In this document: positions 16,399 through 25,391 of the stretch, in pieces
Position numbering within the stretch: position 1 is the stretch's first letter
Layout of the letters: each line of letters opens with the position of its first letter
Assembly (NCBI RefSeq): GCF_900105805.1
Contig: NZ_LT629788.1
Location: 2,170,001-2,234,000 of the forward strand
Source of the DNA: Pseudomonas moraviensis
GTDB taxonomy: Bacteria; Pseudomonadota; Gammaproteobacteria; Pseudomonadales; Pseudomonadaceae
Direction of reading: 5' to 3'
DNA length: 64,000 nt
The notes under the pieces: model-generated
Told to the model about the DNA's origin: nothing
What the model saw: only the letters and a program-made list of their open reading frames with translations
Database searches by the model: none
Position numbers and translations under genes: made by a program

Positions 16399-19300
16399 TC
16401 AGTGGAAATCCCGGCTCTGCACGTGAATGCCATTGAGCAGTGGGCTGAGGTCGCTCATGCGCCCGGCGATCAGGTGGCGCACATCGCCTTCGCGTTCCCA
16501 GCGGCCATCGACCTTGAGCAATTGCGAACCGACCAGCACCTGTCGCTGACGCTCGGCCAGATCACGCCAGACCACCACATTGACGTTGCCGAACTCGTCT
16601 TCCAGGGTCACGAACGTCACCCCGCTGGCCGTGCCGGGGCGCTGCCGGCCGGTGACCAGCCCGGCCACGCTCACGGGCCGCCCATGTTCAGTATCCAGCA
16701 ATTCCCGCGAGCTGCGGCAGCGCCGCGCCTGCAACTCGCCACGCAATAACGCCAGCGGATGCGGCCCCAGTGTGGTGCCCACCGTGGCGTAATCGGCATG
16801 CAGGTCTTCGCCAACGCTGGGTTTGGGCAGGACGATTTTGTCTTCTTCTTCGTTGGGCAGTCCGGCGAACAGGCCGAGTTGCTTCTGCACCCCGGCCACC
16901 TCCCAGCGCGCACGATGGCGGTGCCCGGCCAGACCGCGCAAGGCGCCGGAGTCCGCCAGCAAGGCCTGCGCGCGACTGTCGAGGGCGGCGCGTTCGCCCA
17001 GATCCGCGACATCGGCAAAGGCTCCGTGGCGGCGCGCGCTTTCAATGCGCCGGGCGTCCTCTTCGCGAAAGCCTTTGATCATGCGCAGGCCCATGCGAAT
17101 CGCCGGTTGCCCGGCACTCAGCGGCTCGAGGCTGCAATCCCAATCGCTGGCGCGCACATCCACCGGGCGGATCTGCAATTGGTGCCGGCGCGCGTCCTGC
17201 AGAATCTGATCAGGGCTGTAAAAGCCCATCGGCCAACTGTTGATCAACGCACAGGCAAACGCCGCCGGCTCGTGGCATTTGAGCCAGCAACTGGCGTAGG
17301 TCAGCAAGGCGAAACTGGCGGCGTGGGATTCGGGGAAGCCGTAACTGCCGAAGCCTTTGATCTGCTCGAAGATCTGCGCGGCGAATTCCGGGGTGTAGCC
17401 GTTCTTTTTCATGCCGGCGGCCAGACGTTCCTTGTGCGGTTCCAGTCCGCCATGGCGCTTCCACGCAGCCATGGAACGACGCAGCTCATCGGCCTCGCCG
17501 GGGCTGTAGTCGGCAGCAACGATGGCGATCTGCATGACCTGCTCCTGAAACAGCGGCACGCCCAGGGTTCTTTTCAGCACGACTTCGAGCGCCGGCGACG
17601 GATAGGTTTCCGCCTCTTCGTTATTACGCCGGCGCAGATACGGATGCACCATGCCGCCCTGAATCGGCCCCGGCCGGACGATCGCCACTTCGATCACCAG
17701 ATCGTAGAACGTCTGCGGTTTCAGGCGCGGCAGCATCGACATCTGCGCGCGCGACTCGATCTGGAACACGCCGACGGTATCGGCGCGGCTGATCATTGCG
17801 TAGGTCGGTTTGTCTTCGGGCGGGATCGTCGCGAGCGTCAGATCCAGTTCGCGATGCCGGCGCAGCAGGTCGAAACAACGACGGATCGCACTGAGCATGC
17901 CCAAGGCGAGGATATCCACCTTGAGCAGGCCGACCGCATCGAGGTCGTCCTTGTCCCATTGGATGATGGTGCGATCGGCCATGGCTGCGTTTTCGACCGG
18001 CACCAAGGTGTCCAGCGGCTGCTCGGAAATCACGAAACCGCCAGGGTGCTGCGACAGGTGCCGGGGGAAGCCGATCAGTTGCCCGGTCAGGCTCAACACC
18101 CGGCGCAGCACCGGACTGTCCGGGTCGAAGCCACCCTCGCGCAAGCGCTCCAGCGGCGGCGTTTCATCACTCCAGCGGCCGCAGCAATCGGCCAGCGCAT
18201 TGATTTGATCCGGCGGCAGGCCCAGAGCTTTGGCCACATCGCGCACGGCGCCGGTGGCATGGTAGGTGCTGACCACCGCCGTCAGCGCAGCGCGCCGCCG
18301 ACCGTAACGGTTGAACACGTATTGCAGGACTTCTTCGCGGCGCTCGTGCTCGAAATCGACGTCGATATCCGGCGGCTCGTTGCGCTCCCTGGACATGAAG
18401 CGCTCGAACAGCAGCGTGGTGCGATCCGGATCGATCTCGGTGATGCCCAGGGCAAAACACACCGCCGAATTGGCTGCCGAACCGCGGCCCTGGCAGAGGA
18501 TTTTCTGCGTGCGGGCAAAGCGCACCACATCGTGCACGGTGAGGAAGTAGCTTTCGTAGCCGAGTTCGGCGATCAGTTGCAGTTCGTCGTCAATCTGCTT
18601 GAGCACCTTGGCCTGAGGCCCTTCCGGCCAGCGCCAGGCGATGCCCTCCTCGGTCAGGTGCCGCAACCAGGAACTGGCACAGTGGCCCTCGGGCACCAGT
18701 TCTTTCGGATACTGATAGCGCAGTTCGCTCAGATCGAAGGTGCAGCGTCGGGCCAGTTTGACCGATTCCTCGAGCAAGTCCGGCGGATACAACTCGCGTA
18801 GCACATCAAGACAGCGCAGATGCCGCTCGCCATTGGGGTGCAGACGCAAACCCGCTTCGGCCACCGGGACGTGATGACGAATCGCGGTCATGGTGTCCTG
18901 CAAGGCGCGGCGGCCCCGGGCGTGCATGTGCACATCGCCGCTGGCCAGCGCTGGAATCTGCAGCTCATTCGCCAGCCCCGATAGTGCCGCCAACCGCTGT
19001 TGGTCGTTCTGCCCGCAATGCAGTTGCACCGCCAGCCACAGGCGTTCGCCGAAAGTCTGTTTCAGCCAGCGTCCTTCTTCCCGGTCATCCACCGAATCCG
19101 GCACCCACACCACCAGCAACCCCGGCAGCGCTTGGTCGAAGTCTTCACGCAGTACCTGATACTGGCCTTTCTGCGTACGTCGCCGGGCGCGGGTGATCAA
19201 ACCGCACAGGGCCTGATAACCGGCAAGGTTCTCCACCAGCAGCACCAGTTTCGGTCCGTTGTCGATGCGCATCTCGCTGCCGATGATCAGCGGCAATTCG

Positions 19301-19476
19301 ACGGACTTTGCCGCTTGCCATGCGCGGACGATCCCGGCCAGGGTGCATTCATCGGTGATCGCCAGCGCCTGATAACCCTGCTTTTTCGCCCGTTGAAACA
19401 GCTCCAGTGCACTCGAGGCACCACGCTGGAAACTGAAGTTCGACAGGCAATGCAGTTCGGCATATCCGGCGTTCAT
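16399..19476 (-). CDS. dnaE2: Error-prone DNA polymerase DnaE2 (ImuC)
   Basis: The 1025-residue C-family polymerase starts at 19476, where ATG overlaps the imuB stop as ATGA. The N-terminal PHP domain (YAELHCLSNFSFQRGASSALEL), the catalytic palm (LCQGRGSAANSAVCFALGIT, PPDIDVDFEHERREEVLQYVFNRYG), the fingers and helix-hairpin-helix region, and a C-terminal OB fold (SVAGLVTGRQRPGTASGVTFVTLEDE) are all present. DnaE2 performs damage-induced mutagenic translesion synthesis with ImuA and ImuB. It is the last gene of the lexA2 cassette, so it should be SOS-induced. Length agrees with the family. Confidence 0.97.
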   Translation of the reverse strand: MNAGYAELHCLSNFSFQRGASSALELFQRAKKQGYQALAITDECTLAGIVRAWQAAKSVELPLIIGSEMRIDNGPKLVLLVENLAGYQALCGLITRARRRTQKGQYQVLREDFDQALPGLLVVWVPDSVDDREEGRWLKQTFGERLWLAVQLHCGQNDQQRLAALSGLANELQIPALASGDVHMHARGRRALQDTMTAIRHHVPVAEAGLRLHPNGERHLRCLDVLRELYPPDLLEESVKLARRCTFDLSELRYQYPKELVPEGHCASSWLRHLTEEGIAWRWPEGPQAKVLKQIDDELQLIAELGYESYFLTVHDVVRFARTQKILCQGRGSAANSAVCFALGITEIDPDRTTLLFERFMSRERNEPPDIDVDFEHERREEVLQYVFNRYGRRRAALTAVVSTYHATGAVRDVAKALGLPPDQINALADCCGRWSDETPPLERLREGGFDPDSPVLRRVLSLTGQLIGFPRHLSQHPGGFVISEQPLDTLVPVENAAMADRTIIQWDKDDLDAVGLLKVDILALGMLSAIRRCFDLLRRHRELDLTLATIPPEDKPTYAMISRADTVGVFQIESRAQMSMLPRLKPQTFYDLVIEVAIVRPGPIQGGMVHPYLRRRNNEEAETYPSPALEVVLKRTLGVPLFQEQVMQIAIVAADYSPGEADELRRSMAAWKRHGGLEPHKERLAAGMKKNGYTPEFAAQIFEQIKGFGSYGFPESHAASFALLTYASCWLKCHEPAAFACALINSWPMGFYSPDQILQDARRHQLQIRPVDVRASDWDCSLEPLSAGQPAIRMGLRMIKGFREEDARRIESARRHGAFADVADLGERAALDSRAQALLADSGALRGLAGHRHRARWEVAGVQKQLGLFAGLPNEEEDKIVLPKPSVGEDLHADYATVGTTLGPHPLALLRGELQARRCRSSRELLDTEHGRPVSVAGLVTGRQRPGTASGVTFVTLEDEFGNVNVVVWRDLAERQRQVLVGSQLLKVDGRWEREGDVRHLIAGRMSDLSPLLNGIHVQSRDFH

Positions 19477-20888
19477 GCGAACCAGCCCTGCAGCCACAGC
19501 GGACCGCCCTCACCCACGGCGCGCCAGGCCCAGCCTTGTTGACCGGCGCGGTTCTGGATCAGGTAATAATCACGCCGCACGTCGCCACCGTCCCACCAAC
19601 CGGATTCGATGCGTTCCGGCCCCATGAGAATCCGCGCCGAACCTTCCGGCACGCTTTGCAGTTCGTTGAGCAGCCAGCCGGGACGCTGGACGCTGGGCAA
19701 ACCTGTGCAAGGCTGTTTATCGACGGCGTTCTGCCATGCGCACTCGGGGCGATGATCGGCCTGAAAGCGCAACCCCTGCACGGCATCATCACCCAGCCGT
19801 GCGCGCAGGCGTTCGCGCAATTGTTCCCAGGGCAAAGTCTGCTGCGGGCGGTCGTCGAACAGCTCCTGATACTGCGGAACGAAACTCGGCAGGTCTTCGG
19901 CGCGCAAGCGAAAACCCCGTACCGGCGCCTCGACCTGCACGTGTTCGAGTCGCCCACGGGCCAACTCGAAGAGCATTGCCGCATCACGTTCGGCACTGAG
20001 CAGACCGACCTTGATCACCGTATCCGGCAGCCCTGCGTGTTCCAGATGCAAATCGAAACGCTGCACGCCACTGTCGCGCCCGCAAAGGAATGCCGACAGA
20101 TCGCCGGTCAGGCGTCGTAACGGAAACAGCAAGGCCTGATGGGATTGCACGTCGAAATTCAGTTCGATGCGGATATCGAAACGGTCTGGCGGCAGATAGA
20201 ACGCCAGCGCCAGAGGGCGTGCGCCGAACAGCGTGTCGAGGTGTTTGAGCATCTGCGCCTCGAAACGTCGGGCCAGTGCCTGACGTGGCAGGCTTTGTAC
20301 CTGACTGAGATTGCGCAGGCCCATGCGCGACAACGCCGTAGCGACATTGGGTTCCAGGCCGACACGGTCGACAGGCAATTGCCCGAGGTGATGCTGCAAG
20401 GCTTCGCCGTCCGGCACCACCAGGCCATCGTAAGCATTGGCCAGCACCCGCGCGGCCACCGGGTTCGGCGCCGCGACGATACGGTGCCGAAAGCCGAGGT
20501 CTTGCAACTCTTGGCGCAGGCGAGCTTCGAATTGCGGCCAGGTGCCGAACAGGCCGAGGCTCGATTCAATCTCGAACACCACGGTGCGTGGGTAATGCAC
20601 GCTGACCTGCGCGCTGAAGCGATAGGCCCACGCAGCAAGAAACTGCTGCCAGTGTTCGACCTCGGCTACCTCGTAATCGGCGGTGGCAAAGCCTTTGCAC
20701 ATGGCTTGCGCGGCAGTCATCGACATGCCAGGGCGCAGGCCGAGTTTACGCGCCGCCGGATTCACCGCTTGCAGCACCCTGCGCTGGGCCGGGCCGCTGA
20801 GCAGCACCAACGGCTCATCAGGATCGGGCCGCTGACGCAGCACGGCGTCGAGGGCCAATTGCGGAAACAGAATACATACCCAGCGCAT
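19473..20888 (-). CDS. imuB: Y-family polymerase-like protein ImuB
   Basis: The start at 20888 (MRWVCILFPQLALDAVLR) gives the conserved ImuB N-terminus; upstream in-frame residues belong to imuA. The 471-residue protein has Y-family palm and finger regions (SSLGLFGTWPQFEARLRQEL, VAAPNPVAARVLANAYDG), a helix-hairpin-helix (VDRVGLEPNVATALSRMGLRNLSQV) and the long ImuB C-tail. The catalytic acidic residues of active Y polymerases are not evident, consistent with ImuB acting as a non-catalytic adaptor linking DnaE2 and the beta clamp. It lies five bases after imuA. Confidence 0.95.
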   Translation of the reverse strand: MRWVCILFPQLALDAVLRQRPDPDEPLVLLSGPAQRRVLQAVNPAARKLGLRPGMSMTAAQAMCKGFATADYEVAEVEHWQQFLAAWAYRFSAQVSVHYPRTVVFEIESSLGLFGTWPQFEARLRQELQDLGFRHRIVAAPNPVAARVLANAYDGLVVPDGEALQHHLGQLPVDRVGLEPNVATALSRMGLRNLSQVQSLPRQALARRFEAQMLKHLDTLFGARPLALAFYLPPDRFDIRIELNFDVQSHQALLFPLRRLTGDLSAFLCGRDSGVQRFDLHLEHAGLPDTVIKVGLLSAERDAAMLFELARGRLEHVQVEAPVRGFRLRAEDLPSFVPQYQELFDDRPQQTLPWEQLRERLRARLGDDAVQGLRFQADHRPECAWQNAVDKQPCTGLPSVQRPGWLLNELQSVPEGSARILMGPERIESGWWDGGDVRRDYYLIQNRAGQQGWAWRAVGEGGPLWLQGWFA

Positions 20889-20893
20889 GACGA

Positions 20894-21511
20894 TCAGTGC
20901 CCCACGGCAAAGGCAATCGGCGCCGCACGCGCCAGCCCGCCACGGCACTTGAGCACCCGTAACTGCGCCGGTCTGGCATCGATGGCAATCCGTAACGCTG
21001 CCGGTGAGGGGTTGACCGCTTCGCTCAACGGGCGCCAGGCAAAGGCCAGGGTCTGGCCGGTTTCCGCCGCCACCTGCAAACGCCGCAGCGCTCGGTCATC
21101 GGCCTTGTTCGGCCAGCACAGCACTGCGCCGCAACTGCCCGAGCGCAAGCACTGCTCCGCCGCCCACAAGGCATCGCGTTCGCTGGCCTGAATCACCGAC
21201 AACTGGCGCAGATCAACCCCGGCATTGGCCCAGGCCTGCGGGTACGGCACAAATGGCGGTGCCACCAGCACGATGCGTTCACCCGCCGCCGACAATCGCG
21301 CCAGGGTCGGCCAGACCAGTTGCAGTTCACCGACACCGGGGCCGGCGAGGAGGATTTCGCTCAGCGCCGCTTCCGGCCAGCCGCCGCTGGGCAGGGCCGC
21401 GTCCAGAGCAGCATGCCCGGTCGGCTGCGGGCTCGCCGCCGGTGGCGCAGGCCGGCCGCGCCAGACCTGGCCGCCATTGAACAGCGTATCCAGTGCAACG
21501 ACGGCGCCCAT
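20894..21511 (-). CDS. imuA: ImuA, RecA-like mutagenesis cassette protein
   Basis: The 205-residue protein has the RecA/SulA-like core of ImuA: GHAALDAALPSGGWPEAALSEIL, VWPTLARLSAAGERIVLVAPP, AANAGVDL-like WANAGVDLRQLSVIQ and CGAVLCWPN. The P-loop is degenerate, as is usual in ImuA, so ATPase activity is unlikely from sequence alone. It partners with ImuB and DnaE2. Its ATG shares one base with the lexA2 stop (TGATG), giving translational coupling. It is probably expressed only after DNA damage with the whole cassette. Confidence 0.93.
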   Translation of the reverse strand: MGAVVALDTLFNGGQVWRGRPAPPAASPQPTGHAALDAALPSGGWPEAALSEILLAGPGVGELQLVWPTLARLSAAGERIVLVAPPFVPYPQAWANAGVDLRQLSVIQASERDALWAAEQCLRSGSCGAVLCWPNKADDRALRRLQVAAETGQTLAFAWRPLSEAVNPSPAALRIAIDARPAQLRVLKCRGGLARAAPIAFAVGH

Positions 21512-22128
21512 CAGCCTTGCCTCACCAGGCCACAGAACACGCCTTCGATGGCCAGATCCTGATCAGCACGCACAACGATCGGCTGATAAGCCGGGTTGCG
21601 TGGCAACAGGCGCACTTCATTTGCGACCCGTTCGAAGCGTTTGATGGTCACTTCACCGTCAAGACGCGCAACGACGATCTGGCCGTTGAGCGCTTCGGGA
21701 TTGCGCCGCACCCCGACCAGATCGCCGTCGAGGATGCCGTCTTCGATCATCGAGTCGCCCTGCACCCGCAGCATGTAATCCGGGGTGCGGGAGAACAGTG
21801 CCGGGTCGAGCAGCAAACGGTTATGGATGTCGGCATCGGCGCCAATCGGCGCACCGGCGGCCACGCGACCGAGCACGGGGATCTCCAGCAGCTCCGGACG
21901 CGGCGGTTGCCCCAGCAGGCGAATGCCGCGGGCCTGATGCGGATTGACCTCGATGAAACCGGCTTCGGTGAGCGCCAGCACATGCTTGCGCGCCACGCTG
22001 CGCGAGGCAAAACCAAACGCCTCGCTGATTTCAGCGAGGCTTGGGGGCTGACCGTGCTCGGCGATGCGATCGCGGATAAAGGTCAGAATGGCGGTACGGC
22101 GGGGAGTCAGGTTTGTCATGGAGTACAT
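21511..22128 (-). CDS. lexA2: LexA2-type SOS repressor
   Basis: I chose ATG 22128 (MYSMTNLTPRR) because AGGAG lies five bases upstream; ATG 22119 (MTNLT) is the alternative and has no ribosome site. The 205 residues contain a winged helix (TPRRTAILTFIRDRIAEHG, SLAEISEAFGFASRSVARKH), the Ala91-Gly92 self-cleavage site and the Ser126/Lys163 dyad (QGDSMIEDG, VTIKRF). As the first gene of the cassette it matches Pseudomonas LexA2, a second LexA that controls only its own operon (family knowledge). Regulation is by the operator at 22121-22136. Confidence 0.95.
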   Translation of the reverse strand: MYSMTNLTPRRTAILTFIRDRIAEHGQPPSLAEISEAFGFASRSVARKHVLALTEAGFIEVNPHQARGIRLLGQPPRPELLEIPVLGRVAAGAPIGADADIHNRLLLDPALFSRTPDYMLRVQGDSMIEDGILDGDLVGVRRNPEALNGQIVVARLDGEVTIKRFERVANEVRLLPRNPAYQPIVVRADQDLAIEGVFCGLVRQG

Positions 22129-22136
22129 TTGTACTC
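22121..22136 (-). promoter_or_regulatory. LexA2 operator over the ribosome site
   Basis: GAGTACATTTGTACTC is a perfect palindrome of 7-base arms around TT, containing GTAC-N4-GTAC. It matches the GTACN4GTGC-type box described for Pseudomonas LexA2. It overlaps the AGGAG ribosome site and the chosen lexA2 start. Confidence 0.85.
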
Positions 22137-22171
22137 CTGCGGGAATTTTATGACAAGAACCGCCAGTCGGC

Positions 22172-22269
22172 GTAGGAGCTGCCGAAGGCTGCGATCTTTT
22201 GATCTTGCTTTTAAAAGTCAAAGTCAAAGTCAAAAGATCGCAGCCTCGTTTCACTCGTCAGCTCCTACA
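22172..22269. repeat. Inverted repeat of the GTAGGAGCTGCCGAAGG family
   Basis: GTAGGAGCTGCCGAAGGCTGCGATCTTTT is mirrored by AAAAGATCGCAGCC and CAGCTCCTAC at the right end. The centre carries three AAAGTC steps. The same family recurs at 29884-29963, 44521-44548 and 56732-56761. Confidence 0.85.
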
Positions 22270-22275
22270 GAATCC

Positions 22276-22581
22276 TCATGTCTCTGTAAGAATGCGGGGA
22301 GGCGAAGAATCAAGCTGCGCCAGATACTCCCACGGGTAAATCCCGCGTTGATGCCCATCGCTGAACACCAGTTGCACGCCATACCCCTGCGGGTTGAGTT
22401 CGATCAGGCGTACGCGATCATCAACCAGCGGCGTGATGCCGCGCAGGCGAAACGCGCGGCATTGCGAGCACGGGCATTGCCGGCGCAGATCGGCGTGCTT
22501 GAGCAACGATGCGCGCCCGTCCGGCCAACTCAGCCGCAACGTGCGCGCACTCTGCGAGTTGCCCACCGACAACGGGTTCAT
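22276..22581 (-). CDS. DUF971 domain protein
   Basis: The 101-residue protein has the DUF971 layout (LRLSWPDGRASLLKHADLRRQCPCSQCRA, LVDDRVRLIELNPQGYGVQLVFSDGHQRGIYPWEYL), also seen at the N-terminus of gamma-butyrobetaine hydroxylases and next to Mrp/ApbC Fe-S carriers. Cys-x-Cys-x-x-Cys (CPCSQC) could bind zinc or an Fe-S cluster. Its start overlaps the HEAT gene stop as ATGA, making it the last gene of the transporter chain. I infer a helper role in metal or Fe-S handling for the upstream ferredoxin; nothing proves it. Confidence 0.85.
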   Translation of the reverse strand: MNPLSVGNSQSARTLRLSWPDGRASLLKHADLRRQCPCSQCRAFRLRGITPLVDDRVRLIELNPQGYGVQLVFSDGHQRGIYPWEYLAQLDSSPPRILTET

Positions 22582-23540
22582 TGCAACTGACTCAATGCGA
22601 TGCGCACGGCTTTGCGCACTTCCGGGTCGCCGTCGTCCTGCGCTGCCTGCAACGCGGCCACGGCGCCGCGTTCGTTCAACTCTCCAAGAGCCAGCGCGGC
22701 CTCTTTGCGCAGGTTGCTGATGCGGTGGCCGAGAGTATCAATCAGCGCGTCCAGCGCCGGGACGAAGCGCAGTCGACCGAGGCTGCGGGTGGCGCGCAGC
22801 CGCACTTGCCAATAGTCATCGCTCAGCGCTTCGACCAAAGCCGGGCCGGCGTCGCTGTGGCCGACCTTGCCCAGCGTGGTCGCGGCTTCTTCGCGTACTT
22901 GCCAGGCATGATCATGCAAGGCCTGGCGCAGCGCCGGCAGCACATCGACGCCGCTGGCCAGACCGAGCGCACCGGTGGCGGCGCGACGCACTTCGGTGTC
23001 CGGATCGTCGCTGGCCAGGCAGGCCAAGGCTGGCAGTGCGTCGAGCTGTTTGAGCCAGCCGAGTACCCCGACCGCTTCACGACGGACACTGGCATCGGCA
23101 TCACCCAACGCTGCGAGGGCAGCCGGCGCGGCCTCGGCGAAGCGCAATTCTCGTAACGCCCGAAATGCAGCGATACGCACACTGACGTCGGCATGGGCGC
23201 TCCACGGCAGAATCACCCGCCCTGCCGCTGCAGTCTTGAGCAGGCTCAGACTCTGCGCGGCCGCCGACTGTACGGCGGGCGACGGATCCGTCAGCGCTTC
23301 GCACAAGGCGTGCACGACCGCTTCGTCTTCCCACGCTTCAAGCAATCGTGCAGCTTCAGCCCGAACATCCTCAGCAGGATCCTGGCGTAGTCGATCGACC
23401 AGCCAGAGCAAGCCATCCGGTTCTTCGAGATCGGCCAGATCAATCAGGGCAATGCGCCGCACGCCGGCGTCTTCCGCCGTCAGGCGCGGTTGCAGGGCGA
23501 GGATGTCTTCGTTATCGGTCACAGCAAAAATAGATGTCAT
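22578..23540 (-). CDS. HEAT-repeat (PBS lyase-like) protein
   Basis: The 320 residues consist of about ten HEAT-like repeats of roughly 31 residues, for example DPAEDVRAEAARLLEAWED, DASVRREAVGVLGWLKQL, DPDTEVRRAATGALGLASG and DYWQVRLRATRSLGRL. There is no signal peptide or membrane segment, so it is a cytoplasmic scaffold. Relatives assist bilin lyases or bind partner proteins. It overlaps the ABC ATPase stop as ATGA and is overlapped by the DUF971 gene, so its job is probably tied to this transporter and oxidoreductase unit. No enzyme motif is visible. Confidence 0.85.
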   Translation of the reverse strand: MTSIFAVTDNEDILALQPRLTAEDAGVRRIALIDLADLEEPDGLLWLVDRLRQDPAEDVRAEAARLLEAWEDEAVVHALCEALTDPSPAVQSAAAQSLSLLKTAAAGRVILPWSAHADVSVRIAAFRALRELRFAEAAPAALAALGDADASVRREAVGVLGWLKQLDALPALACLASDDPDTEVRRAATGALGLASGVDVLPALRQALHDHAWQVREEAATTLGKVGHSDAGPALVEALSDDYWQVRLRATRSLGRLRFVPALDALIDTLGHRISNLRKEAALALGELNERGAVAALQAAQDDGDPEVRKAVRIALSQLQ

Positions 23541-24385
23541 AGGGCAAATCGCGGCAAAGGGTTTTCAGGAGGCAGACCGAGCGGATTGAGGCGCGGCAGC
23601 GGTCGGTCGTTGTCGTGGCGCAGCAGGTCGAGGCAGTGGCGTTTGAGGCGGGCGAACTCGGGACTGGTCACCAGTTCACTGGTGCGCGGGCGTGGAAAGT
23701 CCAGACGCAAGTCTTCGATGATCCGCCCCGGTCGCGCGCTCATCACCAGCAAGCGATCGGCAAGAAACAGCGCCTCGTCGATGTCGTGGGTAACGAAGAC
23801 CACGGTGGTGCGGATGCGCGTCCAGATGTCCAGCAGCAATTCCTGCATGTTCAAGCGGGTCAGCGCATCCAGCGCACCAAACGGCTCGTCCATGAGCAAC
23901 AGACGCGGGCGATTGACCAGCACCCGGGCGATCTCGACCCGTTGCTGCATGCCTCCAGAGAGCTGATCCGGCCAGCGTTCGGCAAAGTCTTCGAGCCCAA
24001 CCAGCTTGAGCATGTCGTCAGCGGCGCGATGCCGCTCAGCCTTGCCGACGCCGCGCATCTTCAGGCCGAAGGCGACGTTGTCGCGCACCGTGCGCCACGG
24101 GAACAGCGTGTGATGCTGGAACACCATGCCGCGCTGCGGTGACGGGCCGGCCACTTCACTGCCGTCGACTTTCAGGCTGCCGGTCCTGGCATTCAAGTGG
24201 CCCGCCAGGGCGCCGAGCAAGGTCGACTTGCCGCAACCGGACGGGCCGAGGATGCAGACGAACTGACCGGGTTCGATCTGGCAATCGAGGCCCTGCACTG
24301 CTTCGAAGGCTTCGCGGCCCTGGCCGAGGACGATGGACAACTGGCGGATGTCGATCCGCCCTTCCGGGGTTTGCATCACGCTCAT
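23537..24385 (-). CDS. ABC transporter ATPase, nitrate/sulfonate/taurine type
   Basis: The 282-residue protein starts at 24385, where ATG overlaps the permease stop as ATGA. It has Walker A GPSGCGKST, the Q loop, signature LSGGMQQRVEIAR, Walker B LLLMDEPFGALDA and the His switch VFVTHDIDEA. The tail PRPRTSELVTSPEFARLKRHCLDLLR is typical of TauB/SsuB/NrtD ATPases. It powers import with the permease and periplasmic binding protein of the same unit. The order permease, ATPase, HEAT, DUF971 with ATGA overlaps suggests fixed stoichiometric expression. Confidence 0.93.
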   Translation of the reverse strand: MSVMQTPEGRIDIRQLSIVLGQGREAFEAVQGLDCQIEPGQFVCILGPSGCGKSTLLGALAGHLNARTGSLKVDGSEVAGPSPQRGMVFQHHTLFPWRTVRDNVAFGLKMRGVGKAERHRAADDMLKLVGLEDFAERWPDQLSGGMQQRVEIARVLVNRPRLLLMDEPFGALDALTRLNMQELLLDIWTRIRTTVVFVTHDIDEALFLADRLLVMSARPGRIIEDLRLDFPRPRTSELVTSPEFARLKRHCLDLLRHDNDRPLPRLNPLGLPPENPLPRFAL

Positions 24386-25161
24386 CAGGCTTTGCCTCGC
24401 GGTCGATGCCAGGGCGTGAACAAGCCGCCCAGGCGTTTGATCAGCCAACTGCTGCCCATGCCCAACACGCCGATCAGGAGCATGCCGACGACAATGTCGG
24501 CGTAGTTCTGAATGGTGTAGGACTCCCAGGTGTAATAACCGATACCGAACTGCCCGGAGATCATTTCCGCCGTCACCAGACAGAACCACGAAGTGCCCAT
24601 GCCGATCGCCAGGCCAGTGATGATGCTCGGCGCAGCGCCCGGCAGGATCACTTCCAGCAGAATCGCCCCGCGCCCTGCTCCGAGGCTCTTCGCCGAGGCA
24701 ATCAGACGTGGATCGACGCCTTCGACGCCGTGCACGGTGTTGAGCAGGATCGGGAACAGCGCGCCGGTGAAAGTGATGAAGACCATCGACAACTCCGAGG
24801 ACGGAAACATCAGGATCGCCAGCGGAATCCAGGCTACGGCGGGGATCGGGCGGAGGACTTCCAGTGGCGGCAGCAGGATGTCTTCGGCCCACTTCGAACG
24901 ACCGATGGCCAGCCCCAGAGCGATGCCGATCAGCAATGCGACGAGGTAGCCGGCAAAGACGCGACCGAGACTGCTGCTCAAGTGCTGCCAGAGTTTGCCG
25001 GAGTCGCCCAGGCCCAGCGCGGCTTCGATCACCGCCAGTGGCGTCGGCACGTTGGCGAAGGTCACCAGGCCGAGGTTCCAGTGATGGCTGGCGGCGAGTT
25101 GCCAGAAGAGCAGGCAGAGCAACAGGGAGCTGATTCTTGGTGCCCAGCGTAGTGTTTTCAT
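24385..25161 (-). CDS. ABC transporter permease, TauC/SsuC type
   Basis: The permease has about six membrane helices (LLLCLLFWQLAA, VFAGYLVALLIGIALGLAIG, MVFITFTGALFPILLNTV, ITGLAIGMGTSWFCLVTAEM, VVGMLLIGVLGMG). The EAA loop that contacts the ATPase is DPRLIASAKSLGAGRGAILLEVILPGAAP. I chose 25161 (MKTLRWAP, 258 aa) because GGA lies about ten bases upstream; ATG 25170 is nearly as good. It belongs to the nitrate/sulfonate/bicarbonate family. The repeat at 25205-25382 separates it from the binding protein gene, which may reduce expression downstream. Confidence 0.92.
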   Translation of the reverse strand: MKTLRWAPRISSLLLCLLFWQLAASHHWNLGLVTFANVPTPLAVIEAALGLGDSGKLWQHLSSSLGRVFAGYLVALLIGIALGLAIGRSKWAEDILLPPLEVLRPIPAVAWIPLAILMFPSSELSMVFITFTGALFPILLNTVHGVEGVDPRLIASAKSLGAGRGAILLEVILPGAAPSIITGLAIGMGTSWFCLVTAEMISGQFGIGYYTWESYTIQNYADIVVGMLLIGVLGMGSSWLIKRLGGLFTPWHRPRGKA

Positions 25162-25204
25162 GAGTGGCATTTCCGCTTGCGGATCTGTGTGATGGCTGAA
25201 ATCT

Positions 25205-25382
25205 ACCCCCTCACCCCAGCCCTCCCGAAACGTCGGACCGCCCCCAAGGGGGCGAGGGGGAAAGGGAGCCGATTTGCGTGGTTTCAAAACCTGAGTTCGA
25301 CTCGATATTTCACGTCGGCGTATCTCCCACCAACAACCCGTTCAGCCCCCTCTCCCTCTGGGAGAGGGTTAGGGTGAGGGGC
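25205..25382. repeat. Dispersed MITE-like repeat, copy 1
   Basis: The ends CCCCCTCACCCCAGCCCTCC and GGGAGAGGGTTAGGGTGAGG are inverted copies. The core (GAGCCGATTT, TGAGTTCGACTCG, GTCGGCGTAT) matches the reverse complement of the core at 48258-48410. It lies between the binding protein and permease genes. No gene is evident in it. Confidence 0.85.
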
Positions 25383-25391
25383 TTTTGATCT

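Noticed and set aside
16759..18801. A 680-codon rightward frame within dnaE2
   Set aside because: It is antisense to a well-supported polymerase and has no recognisable protein motif; high GC produces such frames here.
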